64,000 nucleotides of DNA, taken from positions 323,140,283-323,204,282 of the forward strand of contig OZ010791.1 of assembly GCA_963932465.1 (NCBI GenBank), given 5' to 3'. Below are positions 1-11,847 of this stretch, piece by piece. Each line of letters begins with the position of its first letter. Position 1 is the first letter of the stretch. Position numbers and translations under genes: made by a program. The notes below the pieces were generated by a model. The model worked only from the letters and a program-made list of their open reading frames with translations, was not told the DNA's origin and did no database searches. The DNA comes from Maratus speciosus. Lineage: Eukaryota > Arthropoda > Arachnida > Araneae > Salticidae.

Positions 1-2455
1 ATAATGTTGGCATCCATGCTAAACAAATGTGTGTTTCATTATTTGAATATACATTTATAGAAAAGAATCTCCGCAGATTTCAGGTCCGAAAATGATAAAT
101 AAATATACAATAAAGATTTTCTTTTGTATATATATAGTGTTATTTTGTGTTTTAAATTTATTTAATGAATTTTATGTGTAAAAATATTACCACATCATGA
201 AGAAAAATGGGTAAGATTTACGAACAAAAACGACTTGGAAAATACGTTTGTTATTTCAAGTGTTCTCATTTTTAACGTCACAGTACAAGAGTTCAGGTGA
301 AAAGTTTCTATTATGCATTTCACCATGGGGGATTTTCTTTATAGTTTATTTACACACGCAATGTACGATCCTTTGGCCAATATTAATAGTAAACTTTCTC
401 TTTTATCTCTCATATTAAAATCATATTATATATTTGTAAACTCCTTATTTTAATAATTTAAATTTAAAATTCTTCTTCTCCTTTATTTCCTTTAATCTTT
501 TCTTCTACATAACATTTATGGTGCCTTTGCCAAACTTTCGAACTTCTATTTTTTTTTAATGGGATGCTTTCTGGGTTACTTTAGTTATTAAATTTATTAA
601 AATTCAATAAAAAAATATTATGAAATATCTAGAGATATGAATTTTCTCATACCTTTCTCCAGGACTTCATTTAAAAAAGTGTTAATTTATTTTAAGAGTC
701 ATTCATTTATTATAAAGTGTTCAATTTATTTTATTTTTTCTTAACATTTTATAAATATTCATCGAAAGATTTATTAAGTTTTATAAATATTTTTTGAAAA
801 TATTATATGCAATTGCAATATATTTTAGGCATGATATTAATTTTTAAATAACATTTTAACATGTTAGATTTGATTATTAACCAGTAGTCACTGTTACTTT
901 AAGTTGGTGTTTATTCAAATTTGTGTTGATGGTTTTTGGGAATTGATCTCTCCTGATTTCCATTTTTGAGATTTTGTCAAGGATCTTGGCAATTTTAAAT
1001 TAATGCAAATTTGATTTGAACACATTTATTTTGCAATAATTTGGGGGTGTGCAATATAACAATAGATAGGAATTTTTATTCATTGTATTTTAATTGTTGA
1101 TTCTGTATTATGGCTCTCTGTGGGAATGAAACGAATTTCGAAATTTATTATAATTTAAAAAGTATTTAATCACAATTAAGCTAAACATGACGTCATTTTT
1201 ACCGGTGTCAAATTTTCATATGTGCTTCTTGTGTTCTAAACCACTTCTCATATTAAGTCGAACTTTTACAATATTTTAACGTTAACTAGTTTTTTATTAA
1301 ATATATTTCCAAAAACAGAACGTCAATAGAAACTTTTTTTAAGCGAGAACATTGCATGCGAACTGATATTCTATTCCATGGATACTTTCATTTGGGATCT
1401 TAAATTTGAAACAGCGCAAGTATGAAGTAGAGAAGTTTACGTCATTTAGGCACCAATAGCACCGATAAAGATATAATAAAACCCATTATCTGCTTTATCT
1501 CTGCAACAATGGAAGTAGTCAGATTACCACCCCGATGAAGATATTTCATTAAAAACTTTTAAAATTAAGTATAAAGCTTAAAGACGAAAATATCGAAAAA
1601 AAAGTACTGGTTTATCTACAAATGAACAGCTTTCAATTAAACAAATATTCAAATTTTGTTCAGTAGCCGCAGAAAACTCAGGGCCGATATCAAGAATATT
1701 CGCTTATATTTTAAATGTATCGATTACAGATCCCTCTGTATAATTCTCAAGAAAGTTCCTTTTAGTAGACTCAACTCACAGCAGATGGAAGCACTACAGT
1801 AACCTGACACGAACAACAATTGTCTGCTTTTTAAATAGACTTTTAATTAATTGTAATTCATATTCTTTTTAATTCATTTTTAATTACTAAAATCCCATTG
1901 TGTTTTTTCTTCTATATATGCATACTAATCATATATTTTTTTCGTTATTATTTAATTATATTTGCTTCTGTATTTGTGTACTGTTATGCGGAGCAGTAGT
2001 CGAATAGTGAATATTATGATTCTGAATTCTGAAGTCTGTGTTGAAATCTAACTCTTCATTTTTTGGATCATTCGACACAACGGCCTCGCCGCTATAGGTC
2101 TCAAAGCAACCCCCCTAAAAGTTCAAACTCTTCATCCTATTAAATCTAAAAGAAACCAGTTTATTCTTATTTATTTATAGTCACAAATCTTTATTATTTA
2201 AATATTATAAATCTGTATTCAAATCGAGAATCTTCGAATGGTTATTTAGGTGTATTCAAAGTTTAAATTTCATCGATTCACATCGGTATACCGTCAGAAG
2301 AATTTTCCAATTCTGCGAAGGAATCAAGTCATGTATTATAAACCAAAGGTACTATACCTTTGATTTTATTCCGAAAATAAAAAATCCTATATCCTCTGTT
2401 ATTCTATAATTCTTCTATATTCTCTTGTTTTTCTTAATTTTATACTATCAGTTGG
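1..2455. other. AT-rich DNA without recognised features
   Basis: I see no open frame of useful length, no clear inverted repeat and no tandem array in this stretch. It is strongly A+T rich, with many homopolymer runs, like the rest of the inter-element DNA. Confidence 0.6.
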
Positions 2456-2459
2456 ATCT

Positions 2460-2640
2460 TGGAAAGGACGACGGAATCCTTGTCTTACTAGGGAACATCC
2501 CCAACTGTCAGTTCTGGATTTTGACGAGAGTCGTATAATTAAAAAGTTCTTGACACGAGATTACAGAAATATATAAGGACTATACTCTCGAAACCAACAG
2601 TTCACGAGATATGTTCCCTTTTCTGGTTCGGAAGAAGAGA
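2460..2640 (-). repeat. Diverged dispersed repeat, copy 1
   Basis: Read on the minus strand, this stretch aligns by eye with 6325-6480 on the plus strand. Shared blocks include CTCGTGAAC, a segment resembling GGATTCGGGATTATAG, and ACTCTCGTGAAAATCCAGA. The two copies differ at roughly a quarter of positions. In one frame both read V-N-x-W-(I/F)-R-(D/E)-Y-S-x-Y, but stops follow soon after. It may be the end of an old transposon. The family is not recognised. Confidence 0.45.
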
Positions 2641-4026
2641 AATGCAGCATGAGGTGAACACAGCACGAGAATCCTTGAAAAGCTATCGAAGGCAGGCATT
2701 TTGTCTTATAATTAATCATGATAGTGTTTTGCTGCCTAAAATTGTTGAAAACACCAGTGTTTCCAACACCAGGCACAAACACCGAAGAATATTATTGTTT
2801 GACAGTGAAACCACTGTCTTGATCTATTCCTGGAATTTCCCACCTAAGCTCTTGCCATGCCTTCTTTTCATAAGATCAGGCGTGAAGTTAGTTCCTGTTT
2901 CTAAACATACTGTACTTGCATTTCTCATTTATTGCCCACTAATACGTAAAAGAGAAATCTTATCTTCTTTTTACATGCTTTCTTTTAACTTACTATTCTG
3001 TTTGTATGTGGCAGTCAAATTTTGTTAATCATTTTTCACCCACTTCCTGTTGACATAGAGTTTTGAAATTTGGAATATATATGTATTCCTGAGGGCAATT
3101 TATGGACATTTTTTTAAAAATTCGATCCCTAAGTTGGGCAAACGGGCAAATTTAAAATTTAAACAATATCACCATACATTATAAACCAATGGAAATAAAA
3201 CTATTTGACATCCCAGTAGTATAACTAAAATTAGTAAACATGTATTTCAGAATTTTTTTTCAATTCGACCCTAAGGTGGTGTGGCGGTGATTCGTATATC
3301 CAGGTTCACAATATGAGTACGAAGAAAAAAAACTCCAACACAAAAGTTTAGAGGACTTACATCTTTATTATGAAATACCTTTTAATGTAGAACCGTGAAC
3401 AGTATAGAGATACGGGGAAATTTTCGATAACTGCCGAATGAGCAGACGCCCCACACCGGGGCTTGATTTTGGTTTACATGGCTCGACGTCAGGAGCAAGA
3501 GTGTGTGAGATTTTGTTACCAACACTTACAGATTGGCGAACATTAGTCAACCATATGTATGATGTTTGGCGTAAAACAAATTGGATAGACAAAACAATCA
3601 TGGAGTTTTACATTGAGTTAAAAACTATGCCATGGCGGGCGCTTTAGGGTTACACTAAATAACATTCCAGCGGTAAGCAGGGAGGCTTAAAGAAATAGGA
3701 ACACGTGATTTTATATGCACGTTACAGATATAACGACAGCTGATAATTAGTCAGCAATGGGCATATGGTTTGTATCCGACAAAGTACAAGGGTGAGAATT
3801 GAATACTAATGCAAGCCCAGAGGCTGGGAAAATATTCATTACGTATCGTAGGCTGCGAAGCGAAACAGACATTCACTTGTATTTTATTCTTTTACTTTAT
3901 TTCAATGGAAAATAGCTGCGGTTAAGATCTTTTTCTATCGTGTGAACTTGAAAGAGAGAAAAGGAACCGAGATAAATGATGTCTGCATTTAAAAAGAACT
4001 TTAAAAAGTAAAAGCGAAACTTACAG
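2641..4026. other. Unassigned DNA with chance open frames
   Basis: A 128-codon open frame (2642-3028, plus) overlaps a 73-codon minus frame, and two further frames lie at 3368-3647. None shows a known domain, a convincing start context or any sign of conservation. Part of 2642-2782 may be an extension of the dispersed repeat at 2460-2640. No other structure is seen. Confidence 0.4.
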
Positions 4027-4206
4027 TAGAGAGAGGGGGGGGGGGGGAGAATGAATAAAGACATATGAAATTAACTATAAAATGTCAAATTTAAACTAAA
4101 TATTTTATTTGAAGGGTTGGGGGGGAGAATAATGACAATTTATAATGAACCAGTAAGGTTAAAAGTTGATTTTTTGAGGGGAGAGGAGGAATAATGAATA
4201 TATAAC
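4027..4206 (+). repeat. Three diverged ~75-bp G-rich tandem units
   Basis: Three successive units each start with a G run followed by GGAGAATGAATA or GGAATAATGAATA-like sequence (near 4035, 4117 and 4176). Each continues into an AT-rich half with TATGAAATTAAC or TATAATGAACC. The spacing is about 65-80 bp. It is a short, decayed minisatellite. Confidence 0.45.
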
Positions 4207-4634
4207 GGTAAAGCCGTTATAGGTGGGCAAAGGGCGGCTTGTCCAGAAGCGCCCTCCGTTTTCGAAGGACATTGCAAAAAGATTAGTTAAGGTTAATACT
4301 ACTTAAACTTAATGGTTACTCAAATAAATTTTTGTCTTCCTATGGACAAATCAGTATCAGCTTTCAACAATGAGTATTTTTTGAAAAATACTAATGGTAA
4401 GATTACCCCAATTGCGCCAAATTTTCATCAACTTGGCGGAATATGGTCAAATTTGGTGACAAAAATAAGTTTCCATATAGGAAGCCAAATTGGCGATAGC
4501 CGCCTAATGTGGCGGAATTCGCATTTAAAGAATTAATCTTTTTCTACTTTTTAGTGCATTTAAAAAATAAATTTTTTATCTACATTTTTGTGAATTTTAA
4601 TCAAAGCGCGCTTTTTTCTTTTACATTAAATTTA
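4207..4634. other. Unassigned DNA before the pogo-like element
   Basis: There is a GC-richer patch near 4205-4260. A 74-codon open frame at 4312-4536 has no recognisable domain. Scattered GGCGGAA and GCCAAATTTTC-like words recur between 4410 and 4520, but I cannot define a unit. Confidence 0.35.
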
Positions 4635-5008
4635 GGAAAACTCTAGGATAGATGGCCACAGTTTTTAAAGATTCAAAAAAAATTCTTAGGATGCAAATAA
4701 AAGAAATATTTATGCATATTTAAAATTCTTATACATATACTCTTAATATTTTATGCAAAAAATAATTAAATATTGAAAACAAAATGTGTTAAACAAAATT
4801 GAAATTAAAATGGCAGATGGCCATCTCTCCTTCAAGCAGAGGTGAGATGGCCATTCAATACAAGAAAGAAAAAGTGAAGTTAAATAGCAAAAAAGTAACA
4901 CATTTCATATAGTTAATCATGAAAAACATATAGCAATTCGTAAAGATGCTGTTATATGATGGAAAATGAGTGAATAAAACTCAAATAAACAAAATTTAAG
5001 GTATAATT

Positions 5009-5278
5009 TCAATACTTCACTTTCCGTAAAATCTTACCACATGTTTGGCAAAAGTGTTGATAATTTGTACACGTTTTATGGCACCACTTTACGTACCTTA
5101 TGCATTGTATCCAGATATCCTTTTTGGATGTGATATTATATTGTTTTGCATAACCAAACAGTGATCCTAATCTAGTTCTATTTACACGGAATCTATAAAA
5201 TCTAATAATTTTAAATGTATTTCGTTTTTTCGCTAGTGGAAGTGTCGTATTTTTTCCCCGCGTTAATTTTAGGTTCAT
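5009..5278 (-). pseudogene. Transposase C-terminal remnant with PHD-like zinc finger
   Basis: This 89-codon open frame ends in a pattern typical of the tail of many pogo/DDE_1 transposases. W56-I-Q-C59 is followed by W65-C66-H67-x2-C70 and F76-C77-x2-C80. The usual second cysteine of the first pair is a tyrosine (Y62), which should damage metal binding. The N-terminal half is basic and not recognised. The catalytic DDE core is missing, and the rest of the element has no matching frame. The reading lies on the minus strand inside the inverted ends at 4635-6293. In intact relatives the protein would cut and join the element's ends in the nucleus; this copy cannot. An unrelated cysteine-rich chance frame is the alternative. 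Confidence 0.5.
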
Positions 5279-5882
5279 TACGTTAATTTTGTTTATTTAT
5301 CAACTTTATCAGCTTCTGTTATGAAAGTTTCCAACGTTTTTCAATATTTTCTGAAACAAATAAATCATTAGGTCTTATTATATTATTATTATTATTAAAA
5401 TATTTATATTAGTTGAAATTTAAACAATTCTATCAATTAATATATTTATAAACATAAACGTTATATATTTATTTTAAATGTAATTGTATTTTGTTAAAAT
5501 CATCACTCCGTACAATTTTTAAATATTGATTAAAGGTCGCCATCTCTCCTCGATTTCATGTGGTAATCTCTCCTGAAATTGGAGGACTGATGGTCGCCCA
5601 ATTTAAAGCATCAATAGTCATTGTACGGCTTTGTTTTAGGCTTAGAATTAAAGATCAGAATATATACGTGCCTTAAAGATCCATATAGTAAAAAGTATGT
5701 ATAACGCATGTACTGCAAAACATTCAGATACCTAAGTCAAAAAAAAAAAAAAATATTCAACCACTAAATTAAATAAACATTCAAATTACACTTAATTTTT
5801 ATAATCAAAAAACACAACTGCACGTCGCAATAAATAAACTCGTTGAACTATTTCATACGAACTATGTTTTTGTTGCAATCTA

Positions 5883-6224
5883 CACTGTAAAAAAAACATT
5901 TTTACAGTACAAAGTACTGTTCATCTCGCGCACAAACTCGATCACAGTTGAATGTACTGTATCTTTCTTTGGTTTCCTGATTATTTAAACATGGAAAATA
6001 CAGTAGTTGCGTAAAATTAACAGCACAATGTACTGGCAATTTGGACGCCAGTAGTTTGTGCTGTGGTTCAAATGCGTCCAAAATCGCCAGTACATTGTAC
6101 TGTTAATTTTACGCAACTACTCTATTTTTCTTGTTTAAATAGTCAGGAAACCAAAGAAAGATACAGTACATTCAACTGTGATCGAGTTGTGCTGGCGAAT
6201 TTACAGTGTTTTTTTTTTACAGTG
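5883..6224. mobile_element. Palindromic MITE (TA target duplication) nested in the pogo-like element
   Basis: The 342-bp element is nearly one long hairpin. CACTGTAAAAAAAAC at the left end is matched by GTTTTTTTTTTACAGTG at the right. Further pairs include AAAGATACAGTACATTCAACT against its complement near 5950, and GTTGCGTAAAATTAACAG against CTGTTAATTTTACGCAAC. The loop near 6045-6070 is only about 25 bases. TA flanks both ends (5881-5882 and 6225-6226). It has no coding capacity and would depend on a Tc1/mariner-type transposase. The left arm carries an extra TTTTTACAGTACAAAGTACTG stretch that breaks symmetry. Confidence 0.75.
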
Positions 6225-6324
6225 TATGATCAAGTTTTGAAAATATTTAGACTGGCCATCTCTCCTCTATGGCCATCTATCCTAGAGTTACGCTATTATT
6301 CTTTTCTTTTTGCTATTTTGCACT

Positions 6325-6480
6325 GCGACTTTTTCGTGAACAATTGGATTCGGGATTATAGTTCCTATACATTTTTTACCCAAGCGCTTTCGAATGATAT
6401 CACTCTCGTGAAAATCCAGAGCTGATAGATAAGGATGTTTCCTAGTTAGTGGGTAATCCCGACACTAGTAATTAGACAAC
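6325..6480 (+). repeat. Diverged dispersed repeat, copy 2
   Basis: This is the plus-strand counterpart of 2460-2640. It begins just outside the right end of the pogo-like element. Matching segments are CGTGAAC, GATTATAGT and CTCTCGTGAAAATCCAGA, followed by GATGTTTCCTAGT. The copies are too diverged to date by eye. Confidence 0.45.
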
Positions 6481-8969
6481 GGAGCCGTCTCTTTTTAGCC
6501 CCTAAAAATATTTAAGTGTGTTCGTAATTGTATAAATACGTAGCACCTATAGTCGTCGTCTTGTCCAACTGTCTGTCGGTCCGTTTCTCCGCATATAACA
6601 GCGCAAAATCTACCCAACCCAATGTTTTGAATTTTAATATATAGAATCGTTGCAGAATTTTGTTGAGTCATTTCAAATTTTATGAAAATGGAATCAAAAC
6701 TTAAGAAGATGTTAATAAAAGTTTTTTTTTCATTTTATTAAATCCTATCATACGTAATTAATTCAGTTATTTCCAATGATAGGTAATGTTTCTCGGTTAC
6801 CATGGTGATTACGTTATATTTAAGATGGAGTCATATAATTTTCGTATTACTGAATTTAATATGAGACCTAGCATCCCTTTAAATGGATGTTTTGCTTTCT
6901 CCTTCTTTTGCGCTAAATTTCATTGCATCAATCTAAAACCAGTTGATTTTGGTAGTGTATGAATCAAAAATCAACATTCAGCTTTTGGATTGTGGCAACG
7001 GTAACTACTTTGTTTACAAAATGGCGTAATAAATGAGTTAAGTTGGAAATGTACGTTCTGCTGGTAATTTTCGTTTTTATGTTATTTTAATTTGTTTACA
7101 CTATTTTTATTTTGTAATTTTAAATCAGATGTTAATATTTGACTTAAGTTTTTTATAATAAATTCTATTCTTTCCCATACTTCTCGAATTTTTTTAATTA
7201 CTTTAAAGTGAGTTATAGCTTGATCATCCATTTAGATGGATGTGCTGTAAAACAAAATAAAAAAATCGAAATTTATTAATTTCTTTAAAAACGTAATTTT
7301 GGATGCCTATTTGTTGAAAAAAACTCACATTTAAAAAAATTTATGCATTGCATTTTGCTTGGGTCTCAGGAGGATATAATCGTAATAAATTTTAAAGAGT
7401 GCAACAGTTTTTACACCAAGATCTGAATATTTATAAAACTAGTTATAGTTTATAACTTTATATAGTGCCATATTTGACGTACAATTTCCGACTTGTTTAA
7501 AATTATTTTCGTGAGAGATTACTAAATCAACTGTAAGAGAAAGCTAATCATGAAGCAGGTTTCTATAGCATTTGCAAGAGAAATCTAAAACGAAAAATTT
7601 CGTAACGAAATACTAGTGGTTAAAAAAGAGATCTCCCCGAGGCTTGAGTAATTCAAGTCACACAAAACTTTAAATAACTACAGATTTAAGTATCACTAGA
7701 TTCCTTTAGCGTACACGGAGATATTTGGCGGCATCGAACCAGTTACAGATATTACACTATGTTTTCAGACAAATAACAAAAATATTTTAGTAGATAATAA
7801 AAAATGATATACATAAATATCTTTTATACGATAGATGAAAACTGCGAGTAAATTTTAACATAAATTTCAATTCATTATACAAAATAAAGTATTTTAAAAC
7901 AAAAAAAGACAATTCATGATTAATATAGTTTTTCATTTAAAACAAACTAACACATTATTATCTTAAAAAAAAATACACAAAAAATAAGGATAATATTATA
8001 AAACATAATTTATGATTATGACTTTTTTACTTCTTCAATGCAATAAGTAAAATATAAACATAAGCACTGTTATGTATAATATTGTGACTTCAAAATAATA
8101 CAACTTTGTTGTCAATACAGCAGAAATGTTTGAACACTTCTTGTTTTTGAAACTCATGGGAATTTTTCATCATTAAATTAATGGACTCGTTCACTGAGAT
8201 GTTTTCAAATTGTGGTTAGAAGAGGAAATTCAGTCTAGAGGTTTTGGGACATCGAACTTACGGATAGTAAATTATTATTTCCGGAATTATTGAAGTGAGG
8301 TTGTTTAATCTATTAATACTAATAAATAATTTTAAAATGCTTAACTTTACTACTGGTTCATTTTAAAGTTTGATGATAACTTTGGTATAACCTCCAAAGT
8401 ACGACATTCTAAAACACTTAATACGTTAATCTCATTTTCAAAATTAATCCTAGAATTTGTTTCATTGAAGCCTATTTATTTCTATATTTTAGCATAATGT
8501 TTTATCATTATATTATGTTGGAAACAAAATCAATAAAAATATTTTTTTTAACTTAATTTATTTGTTTTGCCCAATAATATATTACAGAAAATAACGTTTG
8601 CAAGTTTTTTGTAACTTTTCCCCAAATCTAAGAAAAAGTTAAAAAAAAAAGACTGCAATTTATCTGAAGTTTTAGTTATTGGCTACAGTAGGCAAGATAA
8701 ATAAATACTTGAGATTTTTTAAAAGTTATCATTATTTTAAATATTGTAGTTAAGCTTTCCTTTAAGGTTACTTGCGTTATAGAACGTAACAGTCACCAAA
8801 TTGACATGATTTAAGAACAGGGTTTGAAGCTGAGTATTAGTATGCCTGCCATCGCCCGTTGTTGATAGATAATTTATATGTCTTCTATAATTTAACTCAT
8901 AAATATCAACATACTTCCTTAACCAAAAAGCATATAAATATACACATCAAATGTGAAATGGCAATATTA
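6481..8969. other. AT-rich DNA without recognised features
   Basis: I find no domain-bearing open frame, no inverted ends and no array. The only open frame above 70 codons (8859-9083) runs into the MITE at 8970 and is most likely chance. Confidence 0.5.
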
Positions 8970-9167
8970 CACTGTAAAAATATGCAAATAACCTACCCAG
9001 TCATTCGACCGTTTTTAAAGATAACAGTTTTTCCACCATATTATGAAGCTTTTCTCATCATATTATTTAGAAATTATGGTTAGAATACATATAAATTACG
9101 GTTCTGCAACCATTTTTTATAAAAGCGGTCGATTGACTGGACAGTTAACTGCAAATGTTTAACAGTG
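8970..9167. mobile_element. 198-bp MITE with ~50-bp inverted ends
   Basis: The left end CACTGTAAAAATATGCAAAT and the reverse complement of the right end CACTGTTAAACATTTGCAGT continue to align for about 50 bases, through CCAGTCATTCGACCG and CCAGTCAATCGACCG. TA precedes the left end. The right flank is CA, one change from TA. A TA duplication with a CACTGT tip fits a Tc1/mariner-driven MITE. The same CTGTCCAGTC-TTCGGCCG core appears at about 52280-52310. Confidence 0.7.
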
Positions 9168-10227
9168 CATCAAGGAATCTTTGCAGCCATGTGAAAATCC
9201 CTGGAACTTTAAAGGTGAGAAGCACATAAAAATGGCTAAAAATAAAATAAAGATATGCAAGAAAACTTTTTTTTTTAAATAAATTAATGTGATTCCACGG
9301 GGCAGTAAATACCGAGGTCTACTGTAAATGAGTCCATTAACGGTTACTTGCGCTATTCTTTGTAAGGCGCATCTACAGTAGAACACAGCCCTCCTACGAT
9401 GTGTGCCCGTGATGCTGGTGCAACTCATGTCCAAAGACGCCTTACACGTGTTCCAATCCACACAATCCTTCTTCGTTACACAATCCTTCTTCGAAATGTT
9501 CGGAGATAGCCTATCGTGCACACATGTCTGGATAGTACTCGCGTAGTGCCCAAAACGTGTGGCAGTCACTCGCATCGATAATGCGAGGTCGCTTATTTCC
9601 ATTCTTCGGTTTCGTTGTTTATCCGCTTATTGACATCTGTGTGGCATTTCTTATGCTTCTTAAATTGTTCCGAAGCTGTAATTGGTCGCTGATAGCATAT
9701 AGAGGATGAGCCAGCTGCTGACTTTTATAGCCATAACCGCGTACGACGTGACTCAATGGTTACGCAAACTTAATTATTTGAAAATTCTTTTCACTTTTAC
9801 ATCTTCTGTAATTTGCATATGGCTATGAGCATTCGTTCATGGTGTTTAGTTTTTGATGAGTGTATGTTTAACATACTTAAGTCTTCCGTGGTAAATTACC
9901 TAACTAAATACATTTGAAATTTGCTCAGTAGAAGTTATGTTGAAAGATATTTCTTTTCTACGATTGTCGTTCATTACATACTGTAGATAACCGGGTTTTG
10001 AATAAATGTTAATATTAATAATGACTAATGTGATATTCCATAATTATAATGAGAGCCTGATTAACACAACTTAAGACCTAATATTCATCACGAATTTCGA
10101 GGGCCCACACACTCGTTTACTTCACAAAATTTCTAAGTATGAAAAATGCTGTGAGGTGAGTATTCGCAGCTTTGCACAATTGAAATATATCACCAACATT
10201 TATACGAAGTTTATAGGTTTATTACAC
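9168..10227. other. Unassigned DNA with a 147-codon minus-strand frame
   Basis: A frame on the minus strand (9602-9159) covers GC-richer DNA at 9300-9600 but shows no domain that I can name. Its C-terminal part runs into the MITE. It contains two adjacent near-copies of K-K-D-C-V, encoded by a tandem CACAATCCTTCTTCG repeat at about 9460-9500. It could be a fragment of a coding element. I do not assign a function. Confidence 0.3.
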
Positions 10228-10775
10228 AGAGGTATTATTGGGACAAACTTTAAGAGAGGTAGGGGCATCACAAAGATTCAGATTTGCAATTCAACCCATG
10301 GTCGAAAACGATTTCCTAGCGCAATAGTGACGACACAAAACACAAGAAAGAAAGGACACGAACAGGGAGAAAAAACTTGTTCATTATTATTAGTACTGCA
10401 AAAATGCCGGGACAATGCTGGGAAGTGCTGAGGAACTTGTTGCACGCATCGTTACAGCTGCTGAGGATGTCCGAGACACTCCCGGAATTTTCGAGAACAG
10501 TAGATATTCCATACACCACGTCCCGGGGTCTTAATTTCGAACACCTACTTTGATAACGATCATTGTTTCTTTAATGTTCTTTTTCTTAGTGTGTTGTTGT
10601 ACTAAGGTAATAAACATGTTTTCTCCTCTTATTCGTGTTCTGTCTTTTCTGTGTTTTGTGTCGTAACTAATGCGTCAGGAAAGCGTTTCCGTCCGTGGGT
10701 TGCTATGCAAATCTGAATCCTTGTGATGTACCCTACCTCCCTTTAAATCTTGTTCCAGTAATCCTGGGACAAGCC
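10228..10775 (+). mobile_element. Foldback element around a mariner/Tc1 transposase tail
   Basis: The left arm (about 10228-10382) and right arm (about 10605-10775) are inverted copies of each other over some 150 bp. Matched blocks include CATCACAAAGATTCAGATTTG against CAAATCTGAATCCTTGTGATG, and GACGACACAAAACACA against TGTGTTTTGTGTCGTAAC. The roughly 220-bp centre encodes the last part of a transposase (10427-10553). The structure looks like an internally deleted mariner/Tc1 element with long inverted ends. The exact tips and target duplication are not resolved. Confidence 0.55.
10427..10553 (+). pseudogene. Transposase C-terminal fragment (mariner/Tc1 type)
   Basis: The first frame reads A-E-E-L-V-A-R-I-V-T-A-A-E-D-V, then R-D-T-P-G-I-F-E, then a stop at 10532-10534. 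This matches the helical tail of many arthropod mariner/Tc1-type transposases. The family's usual last residues F-E-H-L-L-stop appear in another frame at 10536-10553, so a frameshift separates the two parts. The DDE catalytic core is absent. It sits between the two inverted arms of the foldback element, as expected for an internal deletion derivative. Confidence 0.6.
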
Positions 10776-11847
10776 ATTCAGTTTGAAAATATAGATTTTC
10801 AATATAATCAATTACGGGTATTATTATAACAACGATCTAAGTCAGTTTAAGGCTTCAAATAAGAAATGGGCCATAAATTAAATGTCACGAAGTGTCATTG
10901 TAATTTAAATAAAATACATTTTTAATTAAAAAAGTGATTTAATGTATGTCTTGCAGTTCAGTGTGATTAACTTTACATATTAACTTTTAGCGATAGTTAA
11001 GGACCTTTTTAACATTATAAAAATTTGGAAACGTAGGAATTGATTAAGTGGAGCATTCCTACCTATTAAGTGCAGTTTTGTTGAATTTGAAACTGTTAAA
11101 CACATTATACATGAATACTGTTTTTAAAATCAATACCGCAACTCAAATTCCATTAAACATTTTCTGCGGCAATTTACACTTAAAAATTATCGATTTCCTT
11201 ATATCAAGCTTTTAAACAATATCTAACTCTTACATGCAAGAAATTAACTCATAAATGCACAAAAGCATTTATTTTGTCTTTACTATCATGTATGTGTTTT
11301 ATACTTCCATATTAAACAGTTAACTTTACTTTTGATCCAGGAAAATCTGTTCAACATAAATTTACTATACCACTGATATTACGACTTGGCGTAATAATAT
11401 TTCCCTTATGAAGCTATAATTTGCTAGCCTCTGGGTGTCTTCCCAGAAAATTTAGTTTTGATGCTCCAAACTATGCACAACTGTATTCCTTTGTGGTGTT
11501 TAATTTTCTGATTATGTTATATGTTATCTCCCTTATATTCACCCAAAAACACGAATATCATTACCATAAAATATTTTTATGCTTTATCATATATATTCAG
11601 AAGCAAATATATATATATATCCATTATTATTACATTATTGTAATTAAGTGTTTAGTTTGAAATAAACGTATAAAGTATTGACATTATATTTATTAGGATG
11701 CTCGAAATTCGTAATAAACAGTAATGTGTGTAAAAAATATTTATTTTTGTACAACTTTTATTCACTTATTCAGTTTTTAAAAATTCTGAAAGTTACGAAA
11801 TATTTGAATGTCTGTTTTGAAATAATGTAATACATTTTTATTAACTA
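10776..11847. other. AT-rich DNA without recognised features
   Basis: There is a short (AT)n run near 11610. The 79-codon open frame at 11421-11660 is low-complexity and tyrosine/isoleucine rich, and is not credible as a gene. Confidence 0.5.

Larger units (their letters stand above)
4635..6293 (-). mobile_element. Pogo-like DNA transposon remnant (Tc1/mariner superfamily)
   Basis: The ends are inverted copies of one sequence. Left GGAAAACTCTAGGATAG... and the reverse complement of the right end GCGTAACTCTAGGATAG... share the 20-base core AACTCTAGGATAGATGGCCA exactly. Both ends are bordered by TA (4633-4634 and 6294-6295), the target duplication expected of Tc1/mariner/pogo elements. The core word GATGGCCAT with CTCTCC recurs inside at about 4813, 4846, 5536 and 6250. 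A transposase C-terminal remnant lies at 5009-5278 on the minus strand, and a palindromic MITE is inserted at 5883-6224. Pogo assignment rests on the TA duplication and on the zinc-finger-like tail; the catalytic core is not visible. The element is inactive. Confidence 0.65.

Noticed and set aside
6063..6425. 120-codon plus frame
   Set aside because: It spans the loop and right arm of a palindromic MITE, the end of the host transposon and a dispersed repeat. It is a composite chance frame, although its last part overlaps a possible coding remnant.
7700..7760. tRNA-like TCGAACC word
   Set aside because: No cloverleaf could be folded around it.
9159..9602. 147-codon minus frame as a host gene
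   Set aside because: No domain is recognised and it runs into a MITE. It is noted only as unassigned sequence.
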